Part shown: one piece after another, positions 32,684 through 44,232 of the stretch | Layout: every line of letters starts with the position of its first letter | Numbering within the stretch: position 1 is the first letter of the stretch | Origin: Aspergillus flavus | Taxonomy: Eukaryota; Ascomycota; Eurotiomycetes; Eurotiales; Aspergillaceae | Assembly (NCBI RefSeq): GCF_009017415.1 | Contig: NC_092407.1 | Coordinates: 2,170,001 to 2,234,000 of the forward strand | DNA length: 64,000 bases | Direction: 5' to 3' | Notes under the pieces: generated by a model | What the model was told of the DNA's origin: nothing | What the model saw: only the letters and a program-made list of their open reading frames with translations | Database searches by the model: none | Position numbers and translations under genes: made by a program

Positions 32684-34611
32684 ATGTCGTCCTTTTTCAC
32701 ACTACCCGCTTCCCAGCGGAAGCGCAAGAGGGAAGACCGCGCCGGAGCCCCCGCGTCGAAGAAACGAGGTGTTGATGCAGATGGAGTCTCAGGCGCCAAG
32801 GGTAGTAGAAGGACTAAGGAACGGGAGCAATCAATCTCGGGTAGCGACCTGGATGAGGATGATGCCGAGAGCATTGTATCTGGAGTTTCAGGAGAAGAGA
32901 GTGATTCGGAATCCGACGAAGGAGAGACGGCCGCAGACCGGAGGTTAAAGCTTGCTGAGAGATATTTGGATAATGTTCGGGAAGAAGTAGATGAATATGG
33001 GTTCGATGCAGCAGAGATTGATCGAGATTTAATTGCTGAGAGATTGAAGGAGGATGTGGTATGTGCCATCAGTTTTCGCTACCCGTGAGATTAGCCAACA
33101 GCTGATTCCTAGCGCAGGACGAGTTCAAAGGACGCACATATCGTCAGATAGCCTCAGACCTGTCTTTATCCGCAGCCTCGCATTCATTTTTCCGGGCAGA
33201 TACCCAGTCGACGACGTCCATTGCCGTTCATGCACCTTTTGTTTATACGGTGTCGAAAGATAAAACGTTAATTAAATGGGAGCTTGCCACTCCCAGTCAC
33301 GCAACCACAGATTCTTCAGCAAATGGACAGAACAGCTCGTCGAAACGCCCTCCGAGACCGCAACGGAAGAAGCCTAAGCAGGTGAGGTTTACGCGGGGCT
33401 TGCAAAAGATTGCTGAAAGTGATGAGGAGCATGGTCACACTAAGAATATCTTGTCTGTGGCTGTATCGCCATCTGGAAAGTTTGTTGCCACTGGCGGAGA
33501 GGATCGGAAATTGATAATCTGGGATGCGGAGACATTGACCCCTTTGAAGACGTTTACACAGCATCGCGATTCGGTCAGTGGGCTTGCCTTTGCTCGTCAT
33601 ATTTCTACCATGAGCTCCGGCGAACAACTATTCTCTGGTTCGTTCGATCGGACCATCAAGACATGGTCCTTGAGCACCGCAGGTCATGCATACGTTGAGA
33701 CATTGTTCGGTCATCAAGACCATATCTCTTCTCTCACCGCAATGACGATCGATCAGTGTGTCAGTGTCGGAGCCCGCGATCGCACCGCCAGATTGTGGAA
33801 GGTCGTAGATGAATCTCAGCTGATCTTCCGTGGAGGATCTTCCAAGCACTCCTACCAAGAAAATAACCTTGACTGTGTGGCACCTTTGCCCCCGAATCAC
33901 TTTGTTACCGGCTCAGATTCTGGCGCGATCTCCCTTTGGTCCGTCCATAAAAAGAAACCCCTTCACACGATAACTCTCGCCCACGGTCTTGACCCTCTAC
34001 CTCCGCTCGATGAGCTGTCTTCAGAAGTCGACCCGAATATAGCCGCTTCGAATGCCCGTCACATGCGGCGCAATCCTCGCTGGATCACTGCGCTGGCTAC
34101 GCTCCCGGGCACTGACATCGTGCTTAGTGGTAGCTGGGATGGGTGGATTCGCGCATGGAAGATCTCAGAAGACAAGAAAACCATCATCCCACTGGGGGCC
34201 ATTGGCGGAGTCTCATCAGAACCGGATACCCCATCTCAACAACTGAAACAATCCCTAGCCTTGGACAACCCAGTCGACTCAGCCCAGATGGCCGTCGACG
34301 GGCGTCGAGAGCAAAAAATGGAGGAGATCAAAGAAGAGGCCGAACCACTCGTCAAGGGCGTCATCAACGGTATCGCAGTTTTCGAACGCCGTGCGGAGAC
34401 CAGCAAGCCCGGCCAACCCAAGTCTAAATCAGAGTCTGCCGAACCAGAGCCCCGAGGTCTCTGCATTGTCGCAGCAGTGGGCAAGGAACATCGCTTTGGC
34501 CGCTGGAAAGGTTTCGCGAACAATTACTACGAGGGACCTACACCCGATGGCCGTAACGGCGCTGTGGTTTTCGAGGTCCCTTTCATAAACGGTAACCCTC
34601 AATCGAAGTGA
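32684..34611 (+). CDS. RRP9: U3 snoRNP protein RRP9 (U3-55K), WD40
   Basis: Exons are 32684-33058 and 33118-34611, giving 622 residues (intron GTATGT...GCGCAG). The N-terminus has basic and acidic low-complexity parts, then the Rrp9 hallmark EKRLAERYLDN-like KLAERYLDNVREEVDEYGFD. WD blades follow: TVSKDKTLIKWEL, GHTKNILSVAVSPSGKFVATGG, QHRDSVSGLAFAR, GHQDHISSLTAM, CVSVGARDRTARLWKV, and the conserved HFVTGSDSGAISLWSVHKKKP. The C-terminal LCIVAAVGKEHRFGRW is also typical. Rrp9 is a core U3 snoRNP protein that binds the box B/C motif. It is longer than yeast Rrp9 (573) because of a Glu/Lys-rich insert between the last blades. Confidence 0.95.
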
Positions 34612-35662
34612 AGACGTTTTCATGAAACGGGATGAGGTTATTGTGACATGGCGTATGTATCCACTTTTTTCTCTACATTGTATTCTATTCCCGGGGCGGT
34701 GGTCTTTACATATCTCTTAGAGGAAGAAAAAAGTTCTCTGCATTGGAAGCTGTCCCTTGGGCTGAAGGGCGTTGGGCCTGATACGCGCGGATGATTGTAT
34801 ATAGGCGTACTGCAATAATTTTGAATAAGATATGCTTCGAAAGTTAGCCACCGCTTGAGAGGTCCAGTATATCACCGATAGTGGATCCTTAGCAGGGGAG
34901 AGTAAAGGAAAGAAAGAAATAATCTCGACGCTACTTGCGTAAAGAGCCTGCCCCCAAGAGAAAGCAAACAGTAAGACCCTCAAACACTGATATCCGAAGA
35001 TGTGTAGTATAATAGTTTTAGCAAACATGCTACAGTTGGCGTGAAACTACTATTGTAGGCTCTGAGCAGCACACTTGTCTTGAGAGAAATTCTCGTCATG
35101 TTTGGTCCCATGGCGTAGCAATTCTAAAGCCCAAACTAGAGATATTGATACATACATGCTCAAGTTGGCATGGGAAACGAAGCCCGCTAGGATAACAAAA
35201 AAACAAAGAGGAAGAAAAACTGATTAACCAATGCATAAGGTAGCCAGAGAAAAATCACGCAGCAAGTGGCTGGGGTATAGAATGGGTGGGATCTTTTTTC
35301 TTTTCTGGGAGCCAAATAGTGGATGGTGAGTCAAGAGCCTTCTCCTTGCCAGTACCAGTCTCATATACCTTTTGGGACCTAATATTTCAAACCTTCAAGT
35401 TTAATTATAACAGCGTGGCTTAGTCGGGCGTGATCGAGCATCCAGACCAGAGATATCCTTAAGCTAGTAAAGTCCAATACTACATGGATGTCGAACTCTG
35501 CAATACACGCCCTTATGTGGCCGCATTAAAACAGCCTGGTCCGTTCTCCGCCCTGCTCCTATCTTCCCTTGAAAAAGCTATAGATAATGAGACCTATAAG
35601 ATCCGCCTTAAAATGGTCCGGAATCATCGTCGAATCGTATCTGATGTAAGGATAAAAAAGGG
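34612..35662. other. Convergent 3' region RRP9 / RING gene
   Basis: 1.05 kb without a convincing gene. Frames at 34717-35028 (minus) and 35484-35774 (plus; overlaps the RING exon antisense) have no family signal. No tRNA cloverleaf was found by eye. Confidence 0.45.
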
Positions 35663-37353
35663 TCAACGGCCGGTATTTCGGCAATGTCTTCGGATTGCTC
35701 GAACTGGCTCGTCAGAATCATCGTCCAGTGTTATTGCATTCGAGGCAGAAGTTCCTTCCGTGTTTGTACTTTGACTACGTGATGCTTGCCGGCGCATCGC
35801 GTAAGAATTCACGTTTGGACCTCGCCGAATTCGACTCTCGAAGAGAGACGGATTTGTGCTTTGACTACGTGATGCCTGTCGGCGCATCGCGTAGGGATTC
35901 ACGTTTGGAGCACCCCCCATTCGACTCGCGAGGACAGATGATGAAGCCCCATTTGAGGCTGGAAATTGGCGGCGCCGATTTCCGGCTACGGGAGGCCGGA
36001 TAGGCTCATCATCTTCGTCATCATCATCTTCATCCTCTTCCTCTTCGCTATCTGAGATCTCGTCTAAGCTATCCAGGGAATCATCGATACAGTCGTCGGC
36101 CTGGGACATTGTTACCTCTGAGCTCAACTGGACATCATCTTGATCAGGCGGGAATCGAACTTCAGGACCCCCAACTACAGTAGATCTGTCCGAGTCTGAG
36201 TCATGACCCTGCTCGATATGTTCATCGTCGTCAATGAATGAGTCCATGTCTGTGTCGTCCAAGTAGTCGTCAGTCGATTCTTCAGTTTCATGAGCAGTTG
36301 AATTCGCTTCATCAAAGAGGCTATTGCGCGCAAAGACAGGGCGGTGTGAGGGGGGAGTGTGATGATGATAATGGCGAACTAAGCTGTATATATGACGGGG
36401 AAGATCATCAACCCTCCCCTCAATAGGAACCCCATTATAGAAACCGTTCCAATCGACGTCGTCCAATTCGCCGAATCCATCTTCGAGTTCGTCATCCATG
36501 TAATCTGTCATCTCAGAATTCTCCTCTGAATCGGTTGAAATTGAACCGGTTGAATCGGAATCTGATATATCTGATGTATCTGTCACCGACTCTTCATCCT
36601 GTCGGTATCCGCACTGTGCGCAATTCGAGTCTTCTTCCAGCTCCCATGAACAGCGCGGGCAGCGAACGACATTGTCCTCCAGGTCAACGATGGGCTGTGC
36701 GGTTGGAAGTTTTTTGTTGAATGTACCCCGGAATAATCCGCCCTCTTTGGGATGTGTGTTCTTCTTATCGTTCTCCAACTTTTCAGCCTCTTCGCGCTGA
36801 TGGCGCTTGTGCTCGGCCGTCGTCTCACCTTTTTCTAAAAGTTCTGCACGGCCTGTGAAAAGTTGGACGACAGCACGGACCTATAGCGCGTTAGATACAA
36901 GAGGCATTGAATGAGGGTTATATGGACCTTCAGAGTACTTACCAGGTATGCAGGGGCAGGTGGAGTTTTGACCGGAGCTCGGCAGTCGGGGCATGTTTTA
37001 TTGGACCTCCCGCCAGCAAACCATGACGTTAAACACTGAAGCTCGGAGTGTTAGCACTCTGCCAAGGAGGTCGTACAAATGAGGGCCACCAACACTATAG
37101 CAAAACGTATGTCCACAGGCAAGGGTGAAGGGTTCGTACAGTGGCCTTATGCAAATGCCACATTGTAGGAGCGCGCGGATATCATCGACATGTCCCTGTA
37201 ATGTTTCGGAAAGCTGGACCAGAAGAATTTTAGTGCCATTTTTTAAGAACATTTAGTATTCTGACCCACCCCCGAGACATCATCCCCAAGAGTCGCGTTT
37301 GTGTTGTTAGAACTCTTTTCGGACGCGGCTCCGGCGAGCGTTGACTTGGACAT
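35663..37353 (-). CDS. RING-finger (C3HC4) protein with long acidic tail, probable E3 ubiquitin ligase
   Basis: Exons are 37353-37270, 37213-37094, 37035-36943 and 36880-35663, giving 504 residues. The RING is complete only after splicing: C46, C49, C61, H63, C66, C69, C83, C86 (LQCGICIRPLYEPF, then LACGHTFCYSCLTSWFAGG, then KTCPDCRAPV). A second small Cys cluster follows near residue 165 (CPRCSWELEEDSNCAQCGY), which looks like a zinc ribbon. The rest is highly acidic and ends with two tandem copies of a roughly 27-residue Arg/Ser-rich unit (PNVNPYAMRRQASRSQSTN). The second donor is the weak GTTGGT. The frame is open 26 codons upstream to a Met at 37431, so the start is uncertain. The substrate is unknown; it is not recognisable as a named fungal E3. 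Confidence 0.85.
35767..35933 (-). repeat. Tandem ~80-bp coding repeat in the RING gene
   Basis: Two near-identical units share TTTGACTACGTGATG, GGCGCATCGCGTA and ATTCACGTTTGGA (plus-strand reading, about 35769-35818 and 35859-35909). They encode PNVNPYAMRRQASRSQSTN and PNVNSYAMRRQASRSQSTN. Confidence 0.85.
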
Positions 37354-38955
37354 TTGCGCGAAAGTGTCGGAACGGATCCCGATAAGGAGGGGCAGCCAAA
37401 AAGACTTTTTTTGTTCTCTTTTTTCTGTCAAAATCGTTCCGCGAATTGCTCGTGGAAAAGAACTCGTGGATGTATTGGGAGAAAGAGACGTGTCACGACA
37501 GGTAGTGGCGAGATATATGGACTCGTTCTTTAAATGAGGGAGGGCGTAGCCGGCATGACGGGGGCTTCGAGTTTACTTCTGAACTGTGAGTGATAGGATG
37601 AGGTAGGCGATAAGAGACGGATGTATGAACGGCGCTTCTGAAGGTCGTTTAAGTGTTTATTCACAGTACGCTGGGTGTGAAAGTAAAGCGAAACGAAGAA
37701 GGAAAACAAGAAGTTATCACGATTGGTCTGCAGGAGTGCATGCCTTACCTTTTTTTTTTCTTTTCTTTTCGGAAGCTTTTGCGCAAACCGAACAAACACT
37801 CGAGACGCTGGGTTTAAAGACTAAAAGTCCGATCGGATTCCCCACCGGAATGGAACTAAAGTTTACTCTAGTCCCTCACTAGTAAATGGAAGCCGATCAA
37901 TCATATCATCATTCACTTCTCTCCTCACAGCCAACCCGGTATCTCTAGCTACGTGGTGCGCGCTTATACAATCACCAGAAGATTGCAACATATGGTTGCT
38001 GTCACCACTCCCCCTCATCCTGGGCATTCGAGTAATTAATCCGTTTTCTCTTTTTCTCCGCTACCTCCTCGCTACTCCGAGGGTGAAACTCCGTAGCCTA
38101 CAGTTCGAACGTACTAAATATTCGTATATTCACGCACCTTGAATGAAACGGAAGGTTGGTAAAGAATAAAAAAAATATATATAAAAATATAAAAGGAACC
38201 AAGTAAGCTACTAATTTAGGTCCATTGTAAGTACTCCGTTGTCCATGGGAACATGATGGGTCTTCCTTATCCCCACAATAACCGCTGGCACAAACCCGCC
38301 GCGGCAGCATCAACACTGATGACCATTTCGAGAGTATATTGTTTTTCAGGCTACTGCACTTCCTCCGCTTTCTGGTTTTTGGGAGATTGCTTGGACGTAG
38401 TACAACGTGAGATCTTATTAGCGCTAAGAAGATTAGATGCGCGTAATGGTGTGATTTTATGCAAGCCCGGCGCTTCAGCCGTACTCATGTCTTTCATTTT
38501 GCCCATGCGCCTCTTGGCCTTGTCTCTGTATCCTACTCCGCTAGTTAGGCTAGCTATCTCTTGATTACAAAAGTTCGTCATTCGACAGATCATCCGATGA
38601 CAAGCGAATCAGAGATTGAAAGAGTCGCTCAATATCGTCCATGGTAAGTACCCTACCACAAATTAGAGAATCAATTCCAATTAGTATGATTATTCCAATG
38701 CCAGAGTCTTCAATATTATCGGTATCTTTGAACAAGTAAGAAGAGTATAACATCGGGACTACCCAGTTAGTTATGGACTCCTAGCAGCATGACTAAAGAG
38801 ATCCCTGTGCCAAGACCTTTAATTGTGGGGCCAAACTTCTCCAGGAACAAACCTAACATACTCCTAGTAGGAACCGTATCACTTTATCACCCATACTGTC
38901 CAACGCTGTCGCCTGTCTCAAACACATACAATTGACCACTTTTGGTCTCACAATC
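37354..38955. other. Divergent intergenic region RING / COX23
   Basis: 1.6 kb with no supported gene. Minus-strand frames at 38351-38593 and 38565-38753 have protein-like stretches (MDDIERLFQSLIRLSSDD; KRRMGKMKDMSTAEAPGLHK) but no splice solution that I can defend. It is AT-rich around 38160-38200. Confidence 0.4.
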
Positions 38956-39787
38956 ATGTCTTCCACATCAGACCAACAACCGGAATCATCCGAACAAGGC
39001 CATCCTAATTCCTGGTCAAACACCGAACGGAGATTCACTAAGTAGGTTGCCCAGCTATCTTCTACATTATCAACGCCCGAAGTACATCCTATAGATATCA
39101 TTTATGTCAACATCTTTTTCATAATCATGGCTTTCATTAGTGATCGCTTTTCAGGTACTCTTCAAGTCAAGCCGCTCATATTCCCCGGGATCATGGTGCA
39201 CATGTCATAAAACCTGAGGCTTGATTTTGATGCTTAAACTTTTCTTTCTGACTCATTTGAACTCTTCTTCTTTTCTCCAACTACTTTTTATGTTTTCTCC
39301 ACAAACTTACTAATGACATACTCCATATTCTAGCAAGAGTGCAAGCGAGTACTATGATCCATGCCAAGATTTCGCTGATCGGAGTTTGAAATGTATGAAG
39401 CGAAACAACTTCGACAGGGAAATGTGCCACGATTACTTTCAGTGAGTATTTAACCATTCTATGCCGATAGAAGTCAATGCTATGGATCTAGGGAATGGCC
39501 TCTTCGCCTCCTATCGGCGAGCTAGTAGCCTGAATCATTCACATGTTTGCTGCCACATTTTTACTTTAGCCTGTAGCTGACTCGAGTGTGTGGCAGGGCT
39601 TACCGTGACTGCAAGAAGCAATGGGTATGTATTTATATATCTCTCAAATTAATTTGTGTTGATATCTCCCATCTATATCCAACCCTCGATGGCTTAATGG
39701 CCTAGTCCTGCCATCTCAGTAAACCTCTATTTTAGTCCTGCTTAGCTGATGATATTACAGTTGACACAGAAAAAGCTTTCCGGATAG
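38956..39787 (+). CDS. COX23: Cytochrome c oxidase assembly factor COX23 (twin CX9C)
   Basis: Exons are 38956-39041, 39334-39441, 39597-39624 and 39761-39787, giving 82 residues; all junctions keep frame. The twin CX9C motif is exact: [11 protein letters not shown] and CHDYFQAYRDC, separated by 12 residues, followed by [12 protein letters not shown]. The start [18 protein letters not shown] is polar, as in Cox23/CHCHD7. Such proteins are imported into the mitochondrial intermembrane space by Mia40 and oxidised to a helical hairpin; Cox23 supports COX assembly. The exons are so short that no ordinary open-frame scan shows the gene. The second CX9C is itself split by an intron within its Gln codon. 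The first intron is long (292 nt), so an unseen small exon is possible. Confidence 0.88.
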
Positions 39788-40892
39788 TCCTACCGGAGCT
39801 ATGCTAGCGAATGGCGCATGTTTTCTGGAGGATAATTTTCACCATATATGCATCATGGAATCGCCAGGGTGCCACACGATCAACTTCCCGGTACCTAATA
39901 GGATTTCCTTCTGGTCTACTTCAGCATCTCACTGCACGTCTCAGAGCCAGGCTGCCCTTTTCTAAGATACTGGTAAAAGACTGGGCAATTGCATGTTTCG
40001 AGCAAAAAAACATACTACTCGTTGGCACATAAGCTTCTTCTCCTATTGACGCAGCTCCCTATCTAAACATGGATCTTTATACCTTCCTTTTTCCCACTCG
40101 CTTCTATTCGGCAGAAGTGCGGATGAAAGTTCAGTTTGTTGCGATACGGTGTTTTGACGCACGTCCCAAGTCTGTATACTATTTACTATGCTGTAAGTTA
40201 CCGATCCTAGGAAGAGGGATTTTTCCACTCTATATTTGTACTATAGCAATGCTTGAGCGATCACTTCCCGTAAGGACTTTAACACCTGTTAGGATCTTAT
40301 CTTATCATGTTAAGATTGGTGTATACAGCGGGGGTCCAAAAGTATGTGAACCCCTCTACTTATAGGTACACAGTGGCTCTTACCAGTTACTATGGGCTGC
40401 TAGGTACCTATAAGTATAGGGGGTCATATACTTTTGGACCCCCACTGTATAGCCTGCTAAATCCTTCATGTATGTATGTTGAGGGCAAACTCCAATTGCT
40501 GTACGCACTGACTTTATTTGAATATTACATTATTTTTTTCAAACTCACTTTTTTTTTATTTTATTTTTCTCCTTCTCCCTTGATCATACGATGTGATAAA
40601 TGCAGCGCGTAAGGCAGTAGATAATAGATGATTTTATAAACTCAGCATTGGCACCCACTATATCATTGATCACCGCCTTCCACTTCACGCCCGCCGGGCC
40701 AAACTATTTTCAACTGTTTGTTCCTAAGAATTTCTTCCCCTCATTATCCCGCCGTCCTATCTTCCCCGCACATCGTGTGCTGTGCTTGGTTGCGCAGCAT
40801 ACGAACGCCGATCCCTTGTTGCAAAATAGGAATCCACGTTCAACCGCTACCAGGATTGATCTAGAGATAGATCTGATCCACCCTCGCTCGCC
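39788..40892. other. Intergenic region COX23 - MDM20 with an inverted-repeat element
   Basis: 1.1 kb, AT-rich, with T-runs at 40549-40567. It contains the 122-bp inverted-repeat element at 40326-40447 and the MDM20 promoter. No gene is called; plus-strand frames at 39811-40612 lack any family signal and one is partly made of the repeat. Confidence 0.5.
40326..40447. mobile_element. Tc1/mariner-type MITE (palindromic, TA-flanked)
   Basis: Left arm 40326-40369 begins CAGCGGGGGTCCAAAAGTAT. The reverse complement of the right arm (40404-40447) begins CAGTGGGGGTCCAAAAGTAT. The 44-bp arms differ at four positions and enclose a 34-bp loop. TA lies directly on both sides (40324-40325 and 40448-40449), the target duplication expected for Tc1/mariner. 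The CAGTGGGG start also fits Tc1/mariner ends known in fungi (impala type). It has no coding capacity, so any movement would need a transposase elsewhere. Confidence 0.8.
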
Positions 40893-43800
40893 ATGTCCAC
40901 CAATGACGCCGTTTTTTACCGGCGCAATAAACAGATTCAAGATGCCATTGACGGGCAGAATCTGAAACAGGCCCTGCAGCTGATTGACAAGCGCATGAAG
41001 AAAGGAGAAGATACGAGATTTTTGAAGGTTAGTACCTGTGAGGCCATTTCTATTGATACATTCTGGATCTTATCGTCTAAATACCCCTGGTACTACGCAT
41101 GCTCTTGAGGTTACAATCACACAGTATTACATGTTGCTAATTTAATTGTGTACTCCCCGCGTAGGCATGGAAAGCCCATATACTATATCGTCATGTGGAC
41201 GAAACCCATCGACAACGTGGTATAGCGGAGACCCTCGATTTGTGCAAGGCCGAGCCACCAGCTACCGATCTCGATACTCTCGACATTCTTTACCAGACTC
41301 TGAAACGAATGGGCGACCAGGCGGAGACTATGAGGACTCTGTGGGAAAGAGCCTCGAAGGCGAAACCACAAGATTTGGATTTACAAATGAGATGGTTCAC
41401 GGATGCGTTTGAAGGTGATGACTGGAAGTCAGCGCAAAAGGTCTGTAACCTGTTGAGTCCGGCTGTCGCAATAAACCGAAATCTAATTCCTTGAGGGTGA
41501 ATGACAGGCCGCTATGACTCTCCAAAACAACTTCCCCAAGACGCGGAAATACTATCTCTGGGCCATTTTCCTCAGTCATCTCGTTGCTACCGATCAAGCC
41601 AGTTCGGAATCTGACCGGAAACTTTTTGGAACTCTGGCTTATCGCATGGTTTCCAAAGCTGCTGACAGTGTTCCTTCCGATCCAGTATGTCACATGTGAT
41701 CTTGATCCTAGCCTTTGCAACCGTTTGTTGTGATACTTACATCTACAATAGAAAGAGTTGCTGAGCCCTCCTAGAGCTATACAAGGCCCAGAGGAGCTAT
41801 TGCTACTTGTTAAAATATATGAGTCCCAGGGACGTCATGATGAGATTGTAAAAATCCTTGACAGCGAGAATCTTGGACTAAGCTCGCGAGTCATCCAGAA
41901 TGACTGGTCCTTCGTTGGGGTGAAGCTCTCCAGCTTGGAAAAAGCGGAGATGTGGATGCAAGGCTTATCCTACGCGAAAGAGTTACTTGCAATCCCTACT
42001 AACGAAGCTGAGAAAAAGGCTCTCCAAGAGCGTGATGACTGGGCGGTTTGGAAACTGCTTGTTATCTCAACCCGGAACATCAATACCCAAGAGTAAGCTA
42101 CTCCATCATTAGAAGAAGAATGTAGAGGCAGCACTTGAATGTACATGCTGACCATATTCAAAGGACCACTATCGAGACCCTAAAGTTCATTGGCGATTTC
42201 CTGGATGTCGTGCCCAAATCTCGCAATGCACGACTAGCTCGCCTAGACTTGATTCATTCGGGTGTTCTCGCCGGCACTTCGAAGACGGAAGACCTAGTCT
42301 CTACTTGCCAAGAATATTTCGATAATAACAAGAACAAGCTTTACTGCTTCGGCGATCTGCAGCTATACTTGGCAGCACTGGGCAAGGAAGCTGTGACTAA
42401 ATTTGTGGAGTATGCCTCCAAAGGTCAAGAAGGGAATGTACGTTTCATACAATGCCCGTGCCTTCGTTTCCAAGCTGACACACTCGTGAAGGTGAAGAAC
42501 GACCCTTTCAAGGGTGTGACGACGATCAATGCCCTTAAACTTGAATACTGCTACGAACTGTCAACTAACGGGACTAATGTCACTAAAATACAAGTCGAGG
42601 ACTTCATCTCGCGCTGTCTCCAAGTCTATCGTGAGGTAGATCGTCCAGAACGGAGCTCAGCCCCATCCACGATCGAAAGTCAGCCTAGTGATGATTTGTG
42701 TTTGTTAGCTGCTATGAGCTTGATACGCTTCAGCGGAATATGGATTTCTGGTAACCAAGATCAAATCCCAGACACCATCCTCATCCGCGCGGCTGCTATT
42801 CTGGAGCGTCTCTTAATTGATTCTCCTCATAATTATCAAGCATTGTTACTCCTTGTGCGTATCTACTTGCGCCTCGGAGCTGGATCGCTCGCTCTCAAGG
42901 TCTTCAGCAAGCTCTCTGTCAAACAAATGCAGTTCGAAACGGTTGCTCACAACCTCTTCACCCGCCTAGCAACGATCCACCCACACTCGGCACCTCCAAT
43001 TGAGGGTGCAGAGTACAAAGACTTCAACCCACAGTCTGCATTTGTTCAGGCCTTGAATTTTTATCGAACGGCCGAGGTCACGACGGTCAGGCACCGGTCG
43101 AATGGATTGGATTTGGGTAGTTACGTAAACATAGAAGGCACCATAGAGCTTCAGAGGCGCTTGAAGTATAGTGTCTGTCGCAGGATGTGGGCATTAGACG
43201 TCAGACGGATGCAAAGACTGGCCGGCGGAGATCCGATGGGTCGATATGACGAAGTTGGTAGGTGCAAGAATATTACGTACGGTGGACTCTCCGCTCACAC
43301 TTACTCAACAGCAATGGATCCATCCCCCGTGACAGACCAGCGTGTATTCGATGCATTCATGAACTGTGAACCCACCAACCAGCCAACTTTCGAGGAACGG
43401 ATGCGCTTGGGACCACTTCCTCGGGTACGTTATTCCCTAATTAGTGTTGAGACCGCAGGGCAAAGCTAATAAGAAATAGGAACAATGGGTGATGTGTACG
43501 AGGGTAACAGACCAGTTGTTTAGCACTCTCAAAAACATGACTGTTCAAAAGCCAGTGTCTGTTGAACCCAATCTGCCCAGTCCCAAAGATTTTGTAGGGT
43601 CGGAAGCATCTTCTGAGATGACCTCATCAGAGATTGAGAGCGCGAAGATCAATCTGAGCCTTCTCAAGGTAGCCACATTTTTGAATGGCTCGAAGTCCGT
43701 TGCCGCTGAAGAGGTCGACAGCTGCTTAACCCAGGTGGAGGAATGGCTGTGTTCCAAATCAAAGGATCTTGACATGAACGGCCCAAAGATCTCCCAGCTT

Positions 43801-44232
43801 GTATCAGAAACAGCAGTTCCCTTGCGGCGGCATGAAGCATCTGCTCCAACCTGGAGGTCCTTCCACGACTTGTACCTGATCATGGAGTCGCTCAAGGCGC
43901 TCTCGCTCATAACATCCATTGCATCGAAGAAAACCACCAAGGCTGCAAAACTCCCCAAGGATCGCATACAAAGATTAGCCGATTCGACGCGCCAAGTCTA
44001 TGAAAGTCTTAGGGCCAATGCCCGTGCGCTAAAATCAGCTATCTCTGAGCCGGGAGTTCTCGGATCTTTGGTTGATTTGGTGGTGGGCGGCTCTGACGAT
44101 GGCGAGGATGGTACGCAACTTCGGGCAGAATTGGATAAGACATTCGATACGGCAGCGGTGGAGATGTTCTGTGGCGAGTTAATGGAAAGCTGGGAAGAAG
44201 GGCTCGATGGGCTGCTGCGCGTGTCGCTGTGA
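40893..44232 (+). CDS. MDM20: NatB N-terminal acetyltransferase auxiliary subunit MDM20/NAA25
   Basis: Exons are 40893-41027, 41165-41440, 41508-41684, 41752-42092, 42164-42437, 42492-43257, 43312-43424 and 43480-44232, giving 944 residues. Family-like parts include the start DAVFYRRNKQIQDAIDGQNL, LIDKRMKKGEDTRFLKAWKA and ETLDLCKAEPPATDLDTLDI. The body is an alpha-helical TPR-type solenoid throughout (RTTIETLKFIGDFLDVVP, YQALLLLVRIYLRLGAGSLA). Mdm20/Naa25 anchors Naa20 to ribosomes; NatB acetylates proteins starting Met-Asp, Met-Glu, Met-Asn and Met-Gln, including actin and tropomyosin. Introns 5 and 6 are both 54 nt, a multiple of three, and free of in-frame stops, so the spliced form there rests on splice signals (GTACGT, CTGAC branch; GTAGGT). 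Confidence 0.9.

Noticed and set aside
38351..38753. Possible small spliced gene on the minus strand near COX23
   Set aside because: The two protein-like pieces need a 33-nt intron or none at all, and no family is recognisable.
39811..40612. Plus-strand frames between COX23 and MDM20
   Set aside because: They have no domain; one is made partly of the inverted-repeat element.
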